Assembly: GCA_964036195.1 (NCBI GenBank)
Contig: OZ038459.1
Coordinates: 17,729,206 to 17,793,205 of the forward strand
DNA length: 64,000 nucleotides
DNA from: Sphaerolaimus hirsutus
Taxonomy: Eukaryota; Nematoda; Chromadorea; Monhysterida; Sphaerolaimidae
Direction: 5' to 3'
The notes below the pieces were generated by a model, which saw nothing but the letters and a program-made list of their open reading frames with translations, had not been told where the DNA came from and searched no databases. Positions 55,087 to 63,971 of this stretch are shown here, in pieces. Numbering within the stretch: the first letter of the stretch is position 1; each line of letters starts with the position of its first letter. A program made the position numbers and the translations under genes.

Positions 55087-56141
55087 ATGAATAAAAAGAG
55101 TAAAGAAGCGTTATTGAAATACTTGTGGTATGGTAAATATAAAAAAGGAAAATTGTTGGCAAAAAAGATAACGCAGGGATTGTTTGCGAGAGCGCAAGTT
55201 CTTTACAACGAGTCAAACAAATATGACAAAACAATAACACGAAAATTTGTCACAGAGTGGTTAAAAAAACAAACGGGATACGTTTTGACGAAACAAACAA
55301 AAAGGTCTAAAAGAAACACGCGTCCCGTAATTAGCACCGGTATTTACGACTGTCTAAGTATAGATTTGGCTTTTTTAGGACCACCTAAAACTAACTACGG
55401 GAACACTGCCGTACTGTTAGCAGTGGATACTTTTTCAGACATGATACATTTTAGAATATGCAAAACAAAAGCTGCGCCACACGTTACCAAAAAGTTCTAC
55501 GTGAAATTGAAGCGAGGGGTGGTAGTGTTGAGACAGTATTTTGCGATTATGCAGCTGAATTTCTGAGTAAGGAATTTACTGAATTTTTATCAAATGAAAA
55601 AATAACACTAACACCATTAGCCAGTTACCAGAAAAATTCACCCGTTGAGAAAGTAATTTCAACTATTCGACTGAAATTAGCTAGGTTTTATGCCATTACA
55701 AAACATAAAAGATATTACTTTGCATTGCGATCCATTATCGATGCTATAAATAGAACCCCGCGCAAATATTTAGGCAATAAAGCGCCTATTCAGTTGAACA
55801 TTTTAGACGATCGTGAAATCTTTAAAAAGAGATTTCGCCCAAAACTCGAACGAGGATCTTTGAAAAATATAGCTCCAAAAAAGAGACCAAAAGTCAAATT
55901 CTCAATTAATGATCCCGTGAGGGTACGCATTCACAAAACGTTTGCAAAGTCTACGGATCAGAAGTTTTCATCAAACATATATTACATTGCAAAAATTAAA
56001 CACAATTTTTGGCCATATACTTATTATATTTCCAAAGTGAAAAACGCGTCCAATTCTGAAATATTACCTAAAGTTTATTACGCCGAGGATTTGGTCAATG
56101 TTGAAGAAAACGCGCTGTCGAAAGATGGTGGCAATGACTGA
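55087..56141 (+). pseudogene. Polinton part: retrovirus-type (rve) integrase
   Basis: The catalytic core has the first Asp in LSIDLAFLG, the second in FCDYAAEF and the Glu in SPVEKV, the D,D(35)E arrangement of the Polinton integrase. A C-terminal basic SH3/chromo-like segment (VKFSINDPVRVRI) follows. The enzyme would join the element ends to host DNA. The N-terminal part is Lys-rich with no clear HHCC module. Confidence 0.9.
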
Positions 56142-56478
56142 ATCAGTACCCGTTTCTCAAACAATCGCAAACGACGACGAGGTAGCAGAGACAATCGAAC
56201 AATTCATACCCATGCAACCTAATAGAAAAACACTAACATGTAATATAAATAAAAAGATATTTGCTCAAATAGGCATATCAGTGGTACAATTATTGACCGT
56301 GATTATTATTCTGGTATATATTTCAACGCGATTACCACCAAATATCATTGCCGAAAAATCTCCAGAAATATTAAGAGCATTCCTGAGAGTTTTTGATAAA
56401 AATTCTGCTCAAGAACACGTTTATGATTTAATTTTTGCTAATCAGCATAATACAGTCCAAAATGGAACCAAAATCTAA
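56134..56478 (+). CDS. Polinton part: small membrane protein, unknown
   Basis: About 114 residues from the Met at 56134. A single membrane segment of some 22 residues (IGISVVQLLTVIIILVYIST) follows an acidic N-terminus. It overlaps the integrase end and the next gene start. Its role is unknown; adintovirus-like elements often carry one small membrane protein. Confidence 0.6.
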   Translation: MTESVPVSQTIANDDEVAETIEQFIPMQPNRKTLTCNINKKIFAQIGISVVQLLTVIIILVYISTRLPPNIIAEKSPEILRAFLRVFDKNSAQEHVYDLIFANQHNTVQNGTKI

Positions 56479-57454
56479 TGAATATCATATTGACGTTATT
56501 TTAGAGACTAACAATGAAGACTGTACGGCATCAAATATGGTTTACGATTTTCCCAGTAATATACAATTCAATTTGTCTCAAAATTGGGAAATTGGTTTAA
56601 CGTCATTGTCGTTTACGCATTTAGACAGGACAGAATCTATTCTTGAACACGACCAAGAAGAGTATTACATGGTATATGATTTTAATAATAAATTTTATTA
56701 TGGAAAAATGGATTTCTCCAATCTCACGGTCAAAGGAAAGTTTCTCAAAATACCGAGTGGAGACGATTTGATCAATTGTCTCAAAGAAACGTTTCAAAAT
56801 GCTGTGCAGTGTGAGAATTTGAAGGAGTTGAAAGAAATGAATGTACCATACTGGCACGAAATGTTCGATTCAATAGAAGCATATCAAAAACCGGCAACTA
56901 AATTCTTTTTACCCAAATCTCCAGGCGTTAGAAGAAAACGTCAACACGCACCCTTTGAAGATTTAAAGGATAACAATTACGGGCTGGCTAATATAGGAAA
57001 TTCATTATATTTGCTGCGTCATGAAAAGCTTTCTCCAATATCCAAAAGTGAGACAGAGACAGAAAGTGAAACAGAAATAAAACCTACGCTGGATTTTCAA
57101 GCACACGGGAAAAATGCTTTTGAAGTAAAAACAAATGTTTCAATGATTATGTTATCGGATCCCATGAGAAATTTGTTATCATCGAACAATCATTTATTGA
57201 ATGACGGGGTTTTGATATATCCGGGTTCAGAATTCTTTCGTGGGACTCAAATGGTATATATAACCGAAGTTTCGTCACTCCGAAAAACTTTATTCGGCTG
57301 TAATAAGGTGTGTCTGGGGAACATTTTCTTGGACAACACAAAGCTTATTCAAAATATTGATTATCACACAAAGTTACAAAAGTTTCACTCATTCGATTCA
57401 GTTTACACCAATCGGCTAGTTTTCTTTTTTCTTCGAGAACGGTTCATACGTTAA
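56462..57454 (+). CDS. Polinton part: structural-type protein with NWEIGL motif
   Basis: 330 residues from the Met at 56462. The N-terminal pattern (FNLSQNWEIGLTSLSF) is the WEVxL-type signature shared by a class of Polinton proteins thought to be minor capsid components. A basic, possibly cleavable linker (SPGVRRKRQH) lies near 157-167. The C-terminal half has beta-rich segments ending in RLVFFF. It lies between the integrase and the core/capsid genes, fitting a penton-like or minor capsid role. Confidence 0.6.
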   Translation: MEPKSNEYHIDVILETNNEDCTASNMVYDFPSNIQFNLSQNWEIGLTSLSFTHLDRTESILEHDQEEYYMVYDFNNKFYYGKMDFSNLTVKGKFLKIPSGDDLINCLKETFQNAVQCENLKELKEMNVPYWHEMFDSIEAYQKPATKFFLPKSPGVRRKRQHAPFEDLKDNNYGLANIGNSLYLLRHEKLSPISKSETETESETEIKPTLDFQAHGKNAFEVKTNVSMIMLSDPMRNLLSSNNHLLNDGVLIYPGSEFFRGTQMVYITEVSSLRKTLFGCNKVCLGNIFLDNTKLIQNIDYHTKLQKFHSFDSVYTNRLVFFFLRERFIR

Positions 57455-57523
57455 AACAATACCAGATTCTAGAATTTTTATGTCATTAACTTTGAGGAAG
57501 CGTCCTATATTACAATAATAAAT

Positions 57524-57979
57524 ATGGATCACCCCAAATCTGAAAAAGAGTGCGCAAAAATCCATAAGTTTAATTATGGTGTATACAAGACACCTGACGC
57601 ATCGTTTTACGAAAATAATATAATGAAAAAAGCAAATTTTACCGGTTTAGTCGGGTTAGGAACACCTGGTATCGCTTCCACTAGGTCATTAACTGAACCT
57701 CTGATAACCAGCAAAAGTCAACAAGTCACAAAGTCAATTAAGGACACAGCAGAAAAAACTAAAAAAAGACGGAAATATGTTAAAAAGAAGGTTGGCAAAG
57801 GTAAACGGCAAAGTGGCGTAAAAAAGGGAGGAGGTAGGAGAAGAAAACGGCGCGGTAAAAAAGGTTTACCTCCTTGGTTGAAAAAGGCTGGTAAAGGAAA
57901 GAAGAGAACTGGCAAGGGACGTAAAAAGAAGTTTAAAAAGAATAAATATCCCATTTCGATTCCGGTATTTCCAAGGTAG
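57524..57979 (+). CDS. Polinton part: very basic core-like protein
   Basis: 151 residues. From about residue 78 to 145 it is almost entirely Lys, Arg and Gly (e.g. KKGGGRRRKRRGKKG). The N-terminal 60 residues are neutral and contain GLVGLGTPG. Composition and position next to the capsid gene suggest a DNA-condensing core protein like adenovirus pVII or pX. There is no sequence proof of homology, as such proteins are low-complexity. Confidence 0.7.
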   Translation: MDHPKSEKECAKIHKFNYGVYKTPDASFYENNIMKKANFTGLVGLGTPGIASTRSLTEPLITSKSQQVTKSIKDTAEKTKKRRKYVKKKVGKGKRQSGVKKGGGRRRKRRGKKGLPPWLKKAGKGKKRTGKGRKKKFKKNKYPISIPVFPR

Positions 57980-57995
57980 GTACCACCTAATTAAC

Positions 57996-58056
57996 TCGTC
58001 TATATAAGCTGGTAAAAAAGGGATCACTCGTCTCATTTCGATAAATTTTGTATAAA
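57996..58056 (+). promoter_or_regulatory. TATA-like promoter before the capsid gene
   Basis: CTATATAAGC at 58000-58009 lies about 48 bp before the capsid ATG (58057), in a 77-bp gap after the core gene. It fits a late-gene core promoter. Confidence 0.5.
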
Positions 58057-59493
58057 ATGGCTGCCTCGACAGCGAACACGGAAGGAACCACATTTTTTCA
58101 ACCTGAAACGGCATTAAAACAGAAACCTGATCCGTCATCAAGTTTCGTATCATCTAATGATGTTGAGTATTGGTCAGCCCCGTCTGTTGATACAACTTTT
58201 GTTCAATCGCAACTTTTTGAAATCCCCCTCACAACACAACATTCAGATTATAACACATCTTGGTCATGGACGATTGACACGTCACAATATTACATCGATT
58301 TGTCAAATGTTTACGTTCGCATGCAAATAAAAGTAGTCAAACCCGATGGAACTAATATACCAACAACCGAACAAGTTGGGTCACTGCCAGCGACAAAAAT
58401 AATATCGGACAGAATCGCGTTGATACCGGGCTTTGGGTCAACTTGTTGGTGTAACGTAAGAATTTTTAGTAAAGATGCATTATTATTAGATTTGACGGAC
58501 AATTTCGGTTACATGATGCTCATGAAAAATAAATTATTGACAAATATGGATGAAATTTATAAAGAGAAAGAACGACACGGATTTTTTAATGAACAGTATA
58601 CACCGGCAATACGAGAAGACTCGAACAAAAGTTTCAGAGAACGAGCTAAGCAAATAGGAGGAAGCAAAACATGTGTCATGTACTCAAAGCTAGATTTAGA
58701 TATGTTTACAACTAAACCCAAATGGCCGGCAGGTTTCCCATTAACAATAGAATTGGTCAGACACAGCGATCAGTTTTGCTTAGAGTGTTTTGACGACGAA
58801 TACGTTGATGCGGCTAAAACTTATAAAATAAAAGTACTGAGAATACAATTATTTGCCCTGCACCTTCAACCCAGCGCGCAATGCGCCATCGCAGTGGAAA
58901 AGACGGCGATAAAAAGACCGTTGAAACTTCATTTTCTCAATACTCGTGTAATTAGGGTGAATGTACCTGGAAACTTGAAACAAACATCTCAGCAAGCCAT
59001 ATACGCTGGAAAGTTACCAAGTTTTTGCCTAGTTCAAATGATTACTGGAGATAGATACCTAACTCAAGATGTATCAAAAGCAAAGTTTTGCTTCACCCCG
59101 GAAAAAATTGAAAGAGTGGCAATGTTGTTTGGAGCTGCGCGCTACCCAATGGTACCTTACTATTTTGATCGAGACGAGGCAAGATCGACGGACTGCGGAT
59201 ACCCACTGGCTTTCACTGAACTGTATAGATGCCTAAGAAAAAACTTTAATGTTAAAAACTGCCTAACGTATGATGAATTTAAGTCAAATATGTTTGCTTT
59301 AGCTTTTGACCCAGTAGTATGCCCAGTAAATGCCGAAAAAACTGATCTATTGTCAATTGGTTCATTAGGCTTAGATTTCTCTTTCCACGAACCAACACCG
59401 GCCGAGGGTTTGGTTATACTAGTGTATTGTTTCTCTATTGCATCACTACATTTACACCCCGATCGGACCATTTTGTCAAACGCCAATTACTAA
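58057..59493 (+). CDS. Polinton part: major capsid protein (double jelly-roll)
   Basis: 478 residues. The layout matches Polinton/adintovirus capsid proteins: a first jelly-roll with SWTIDTSQYYIDLSNVYVRM, the internal CNVRIFSKDALLLDLTDNFG segment, then the basic FLNTRVIRVNVPGN and AGKLPSFCLVQMI blocks of the second barrel, ending with FAFTELYRCL-like sequence. The product would form the pseudo-hexameric capsomers of a virion. The start is set at 58057 because the upstream codons lack an ATG. Confidence 0.85.
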   Translation: MAASTANTEGTTFFQPETALKQKPDPSSSFVSSNDVEYWSAPSVDTTFVQSQLFEIPLTTQHSDYNTSWSWTIDTSQYYIDLSNVYVRMQIKVVKPDGTNIPTTEQVGSLPATKIISDRIALIPGFGSTCWCNVRIFSKDALLLDLTDNFGYMMLMKNKLLTNMDEIYKEKERHGFFNEQYTPAIREDSNKSFRERAKQIGGSKTCVMYSKLDLDMFTTKPKWPAGFPLTIELVRHSDQFCLECFDDEYVDAAKTYKIKVLRIQLFALHLQPSAQCAIAVEKTAIKRPLKLHFLNTRVIRVNVPGNLKQTSQQAIYAGKLPSFCLVQMITGDRYLTQDVSKAKFCFTPEKIERVAMLFGAARYPMVPYYFDRDEARSTDCGYPLAFTELYRCLRKNFNVKNCLTYDEFKSNMFALAFDPVVCPVNAEKTDLLSIGSLGLDFSFHEPTPAEGLVILVYCFSIASLHLHPDRTILSNANY

Positions 59494-59556
59494 TTAAGGT
59501 GATAACTGGATTGTGGACAGGGGTGCTTGGTTGTGTGAAAACCGGAGGAAGGGAGA

Positions 59557-60075
59557 ATGGATGTGGCAGATATAAAGACTATTATAAATGGCGACGCGAC
59601 ATTGAACAAAAATGGTACGAGGTGCATAAATCTCAGTGATAGCAATTTAAACAACGATATCGCAGTGGGAAAGGGAGTAGTGTGTTTCTTACAATATCCT
59701 GATTTGACTTGGGGGCATTTTATATCCATGTATAGGATAACACGTAATCACGTGTTCATTTTCGATTCATTAGGCAGGAAAAATTTATCTCAAAGAGTGA
59801 TCAGTGATATAAAAATGCAGTTTGATAACAATTGCATTTTTTCGTTTAATCACGTTGTGATACAAAAAAAAGCTGCCGATACGTGTGGCTTATATGCGCT
59901 CATTTTTTTAAAATTAGTCTGTCTGTGTAAACAGATTAAAAGTATAAATCCCATTTTACAAGTTATATCATTAATTTGTAAACACAATGTAAACTTTTTA
60001 TTTTTTGCTTTATTCAATAAGACGACGACAACAGCCGTGTTGTCAAAAGGTGCGAAGGATGTGATATTTAAATAA
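59557..60075 (+). CDS. Polinton part: adenain-like cysteine protease
   Basis: 172 residues. The catalytic triad of the C5/Ulp1 clan is clear: His54 in WGHFISMY, Asp70 in FIFDSLG and Cys110 in DTCGLYAL, with Gln103 in the usual oxyanion position. It would mature capsid and core proteins. It is shorter than adenovirus adenain (about 204). It follows the capsid gene by 63 bp and ends the rightward structural block. Confidence 0.92.
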   Translation: MDVADIKTIINGDATLNKNGTRCINLSDSNLNNDIAVGKGVVCFLQYPDLTWGHFISMYRITRNHVFIFDSLGRKNLSQRVISDIKMQFDNNCIFSFNHVVIQKKAADTCGLYALIFLKLVCLCKQIKSINPILQVISLICKHNVNFLFFALFNKTTTTAVLSKGAKDVIFK

Positions 60076-60109
60076 ATAAATTAAAAAAATATCACGTCGT
60101 TTATGTATC

Positions 60110-60440
60110 TTAACAGCTGCAATCCCATTTAGCTGTTTCATCGCACACGCTGTTTTCTCCATCGCCGCTGTCCTCTGTCTGGAATGGTCTATCCCAGGGT
60201 AAATAGATGTTGTCTTTCGCTTGAGGTTTCATCCTATTCAGATCAGGATCCATCGAGCAATTAGTTGAAATTGGCTCTTTCGGTAAGCAAAAGTTTTGGT
60301 AAGCTGTCCAATCTTTGAAGCTTTTGCCCCCCATGAACGAGTCGGGGCATTTTGGTGTATACCATGAACTACCCCACACCGGTTCCAGTCCTAGAGCATA
60401 TTGATAATCGTAGGGGTCGAGGTCTTCCCCTGCGTAGGAA
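60110..60440 (-). pseudogene. Polinton part: unknown Cys/Trp-containing leftward region
   Basis: A minus-strand frame open from about 60440 to 60110 encodes an Asp/Tyr/Trp-rich stretch (DPYDYQYALGLEPVWGSSW) and an acidic C-terminus. It runs tail-to-tail with the protease gene. No family recognised; no ATG is seen at the front, so it may be a downstream exon or a decayed gene. Confidence 0.4.
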
Positions 60441-60549
60441 CAGAGTTGTCGTTCGCATTATCATTTGTGCGTGGTGGGTGAAACTAACCAGGTGGTATCG
60501 GGTTTTTACCACTAGCGAAATCCATACGGGTAAGAAAATCATGAAATTC

Positions 60550-61072
60550 TCATTCACCGTTCATGCAGAAACTGTTTCGCATGGGTGCATTTGGTGGTAA
60601 TTCAACCATTTCTGGAACCATAAACTTTTCCAACACTATATTAGCCACGTGCATTCCTCGGAAAACAAAGAACGGTTTTGTTGATGCATTGAGCAACAAA
60701 ATGCCGCTATTTCCACTGCTGTTGATCAAATCTGTAGTTATCACTTATTTTATCAACCATATACAGAGTTAAAATTTGATATTTAAACTCACCGTTTATT
60801 GTCACGACACCGTAAAATAACGCGAGGCACAGAGTATTGGAAACTCTAAGGTAAACACCGGTAGGAGTTCGAAAGCGCACATCCAACATTACATAACATC
60901 TACCTCCCGGAGGAATGTGATACTCATATGCAGAGTAGACGCGAAAACCCACATCATCATAACGATAGGATGGGTTGTATGCATTCTGGGTGATCCTTTG
61001 AAATGCGATTTGTTTTGGTCTTTCTCCAAAGAACCTGGCAGGGTGTGGACTTCGTTGCTGCGGGTCATTCAT
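60550..61072 (-). pseudogene. Polinton part: dUTPase-fold-like protein without catalytic motifs
   Basis: The region reads like a divergent trimeric dUTPase: VGFRVYSAYEYHIPPGG matches motif I and its following strand, VRFRTPTGVYLRV the next strand, and FRGMHVANIVLEKFMVPEM the motif IV strand and its neighbour. The motif II SG, motif III DY and the glycine-rich arm are replaced, so no dUTP hydrolysis is expected. Adenovirus E4-ORF1 is a known example of a dUTPase-derived protein with a new role; this could be a parallel case. A true dUTPase lies at the opposite end of the element. Confidence 0.65.
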
Positions 61073-61199
61073 GTTTTCTGTTTGGGTGATATGGTGGTAT
61101 TATAAAAGTTTGAATGCTTGGAACTACTCCTATAAATATGTTTCCCGTGAGAAATTGTTACACTGCGTGTTGTAAAGTGTAATTTGATTTAATGTAATC

Positions 61200-61285
61200 T
61201 TATTATGTAGCGCGTTGTAATGTGAATTACTTTACAACGCGTTTCGTTGTAAAGTAGCTATCAACTGATATAAAAAGGCTAGATA
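61200..61285 (+). promoter_or_regulatory. Promoter with GCGTTGTAA motif repeats and TATA box
   Basis: GTAGCGCGTTGTAA at 61207-61220, an inverted TTTACAACGCG at 61231-61241 and CGTTGTAAAG at 61245 lie before TGATATAAAAAGG (61266-61278). The same motif and spacing to TATA occur at 48377-48424. About 170 bp of leader precede the ATG at 61452. Confidence 0.6.
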
Positions 61286-61451
61286 TTTTGCACATTTTCT
61301 TTCATACGCATCTTCCTGAGCAGCAGCAGCAGCAGAAACACTACCGTGATCAGCACTACTCCGATCAGCAGCATTCAAACTACAAACACTGCAGCACTCC
61401 GCAAACTCCGACCGACCGACCGACCGACAGACGACAGACAGATTCAGCAAT

Positions 61452-62450
61452 ATGGCAACATACACAGCAGCCAAAATAGCGTCCGCAGCCCAGAAAGCTG
61501 TGGGGGCCGCCATCGGTGAACATCTCGAAGGCAGCGGCGGCGATGACAAAAACATTATTAACCCGATTGATGAAGACGCATCGGCGATGGATGACAGACA
61601 CCAGCAGAAACTTATTTCGGATGACAGACAGATTTTGATCGACAAACAAAAGCAAAATGAAGGTGGGTATGGAGGAATTTATGGGCGTGAACGGAAAGAG
61701 ATTGTCTATAAAAGACGCAAGATGAATTTTCCATTATGTACAATGTATTCGTATAAATGGATTTCTTTCGCGCTATGTAGGGTGTGTGAGACGCGCACAA
61801 AATATTTACCATCTAAACTGTATTCAGATGACAGTATAGAAGTGCAAGTCCGTTTGTGTAGGGGGTGCCGTATTAGACATGAAAAAATGATCGACTCGAT
61901 TCGTCACAGACCAACAACAGGGGCAGAAAATGAGGTGGGACCCAATAGCCAAGCGGTTGCTTCCAGTGAACTCGGTGGATCGAGTCAATTCGGAGGGGTT
62001 CACCCAACCCCCCCAATCCCCGAGCCCACACACAGCTTCCAACACCCCCTGCAACCAGCGACAAAATACAGCAAAAGATATTAATGAGGGCCCAGTAATC
62101 GGTAAACTTCTGGAAAAAGTCAAAGCAATGAAACAAAATGAGAACAAACTTATCACCAAAGAAGAGAGCATGGACATTGACAACAATTGGGAGGACAAAA
62201 ACGAGGAGAAAAATGAGGACACCGATGAGAGAACGAATGAATGGCAAAATATAAAGAGTACGTCTACATTACAACCATGGGGTATAATTTATCGTTGGGG
62301 AGACGGCGACGGTGACGAAGAGAACTCGCTTGAACACACTTGTATAATAGAACCCCGTCAATGTCGATGTCAGTGTCGCTGCTGCTATGAACACAGTGAT
62401 GGTGATAAAAAAAAAGATAAGCCTAGTGTCGCCGCTCCTGGTCGCTATGG
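61452..62450 (+). pseudogene. Polinton part: unknown gene region with CxxC pairs
   Basis: It starts at the ATG 61452 with an Ala-rich helix (AKIASAAQKAVGAA). It then has an Asp-rich segment, a CRVC...CRGC pair of CxxC motifs that could bind zinc, and a Ser/Pro-rich tail. The further region to about 62450 encodes acidic Asn/Glu/Asp-rich sequence and a Cys-dense patch (CRCQCRCC). No family recognised. With its own TATA promoter it looks like a regulatory gene of the element's right end. Confidence 0.45.
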
Positions 62451-63116
62451 TAATGTTAGGCCCTGTTTACACGGATTTTTGGTGACGACAAAAATTTTGT
62501 GTCGTCACAGACATTTTTTGACAAAAATTGGTAATTTTACACGTGTGACGACCAATCGGCCCCAGGCCGATTCGTCGTCACACATGTAAAATCAGCCTCG
62601 ATAAATTTTGATATACAAATTTGCAAATTTTGTAAACATTTTACATGTAAATAGGTGACGTCACTTATAGAATGTCGTCACAAGCAAAGCTCGTTCACAG
62701 CTTGTGACGACAAATTTGAGTCATGCCTGTAAGTGAAGTTCAAGTTTGTCGGAGTTTTGCAGATCAGCCTCGCTACCGAGGCCGATTTTCATGACTCCGA
62801 CAATTTTTTTTGTGATCCACATCTCACTCATTTCTCAACCGATTTGATCCATTGAACACTTGTAAGGATCAGGAATTCCTGTAGATTCCATTTTTGCTGT
62901 CGGATTAATGATGGCTGAACTCATTAAGCTGATGTAAGCTGAGACTTCGACACGCGTTTTTGACCATGCTCAACAATGGCAAAAACACACATTTTTAAAT
63001 TTTAAATTTGTTTTACACGGAAACTCAAAACTAAGTGTTTTTATTGGAGAACACAGAAACATATAACACATAGTAAAGTTTATTGAGCGATTTTCAATTA
63101 AAATAAGAGGTAACTA
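62451..63116. other. Flank of the Polinton with transposon pieces
   Basis: From 62458 a segment with GGCCCTGTTTACACGG, GTGACGACAAAAATTTTGTG and inverted GTGTGACGACC/GGTCGT-like units resembles the end of an inverted-repeat element, but its partner end is not found. At 62965-63072, CAACAATGGCAAAAACACAC and TTACACGGAAACTCAAAA come from the CAATGATGG hAT-like family (compare 12107-12937). Confidence 0.5.
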
Positions 63117-63971
63117 TACCATATTTCCTCAAAATACCCCCAGGAGGTTTATTTTTTCATTGTTGAAATTTTGAGGGGGGTTATTTGAGGGGGGGGGGCT
63201 TATTATTTCACCAGAAATTTTTTGAACTCGCAGTACTAATTTGTTGTTTGTAACGTACACCAGGGGTAGGAAAGGGGGGGGGGGTTACCCCCCAAATCGC
63301 CCAGCTATCTATCTATCCCAGAGGCTGCTCAGCTATTTATCTATCCCGGAGGCAAAATTTTAGGCTACTATCCCCTAAACCGCCCCCCCCCAAAAATCGG
63401 CCAGCTATCTACCTATCTGGAGCGATTTTTGTGAAACTATATCCCAATTTTCACTCAAAATCGCTATTTTTCATACCTATATGTAGATTTTTACCTCCAA
63501 AATCACTAGTTTGTGCATCTAACTGCCTATTTTGAGCTATTTTTAGTACTATATGTCCTTATATACCCATTTTTAGCCATTTTTCACCTACTTTTAGCAA
63601 TTTTTCTCCTTTTTCTCCCTTCTATGCCTATATATTGAACCCCCGCGAACCCTCCCCCCAAACCCCCCCCCCGTAAAATTTTCAGCTATCTATCCCTCCA
63701 GAGGAGCGATTTGCTATCTATCCAACCCCCCGGGAGGGCCGAAAACTAGAATACCCCTGACGTACACAGACCTAAAAAATGCAACAATAAGCACCATGTA
63801 TAAGAGTCTATACACATTTTAGTATGTAGATTGTGTAAACCCTGTTCTAACATAACACAGTCATTGTTTTTAACATATATTCTGCATTGCCAGATCACAA
63901 ACCACAGTTTTGCCATGTACATTCTCTGTACACTCAACTGGGGGGGGGGGGGGGGTATTTCGAGGATGGTA
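63117..63971. mobile_element. TACCGTATTTCC-family element with nested CAGGGGTA element
   Basis: The ends TACCATATTTCCTCAAAATA and GGTATTTCGAGGATGGTA, with the family's poly-G and TAAGAGTCTATACAC interior. The insertion at 63261-63759 accounts for most of its length. Confidence 0.7.
63261..63759. mobile_element. hAT-like CAGGGGTA element, copy 3 (nested)
   Basis: The ends CAGGGGTAGGAAAGG and CTAGAATACCCCTG lie between exact 8-bp copies of ACGTACAC (63253-63260, 63760-63767). The body is the inverse orientation of 13496-14021, with CCAGCTATCTATCTATCCC units. This copy fixes the family as hAT-like. Confidence 0.88.

Larger units (their letters stand above)
44795..62450. mobile_element. Polinton/Maverick (adintovirus-like) element, fossil
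   Basis: It is about 17.6 kb. It has the full Polinton hallmark set: protein-primed DNA polymerase B, retrovirus-type integrase, packaging ATPase, adenain-like protease and double-jelly-roll capsid protein. It also has a dUTPase and an unknown gene block. Genes left of 47.93 kb read leftward; most right of 48.46 kb read rightward, with a small leftward group at 60.1-61.1 kb. It is broken, with about half a dozen breaks in all, but several genes still look open, so it is not ancient. Paired terminal inverted repeats and a 6-bp duplication could not be found, so the ends are approximate and one may be lost. Confidence 0.9.

Noticed and set aside
57718-58153. Minus-strand frames with Pro/Phe/Leu-rich translation
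   Set aside because: They are the antisense of the Lys/Arg-rich core-like gene.
61288-61479. Frame with CAGCAGCAGCAG giving poly-Gln
   Set aside because: It is a short CAG microsatellite in the leader of the gene at 61452, with no domain.
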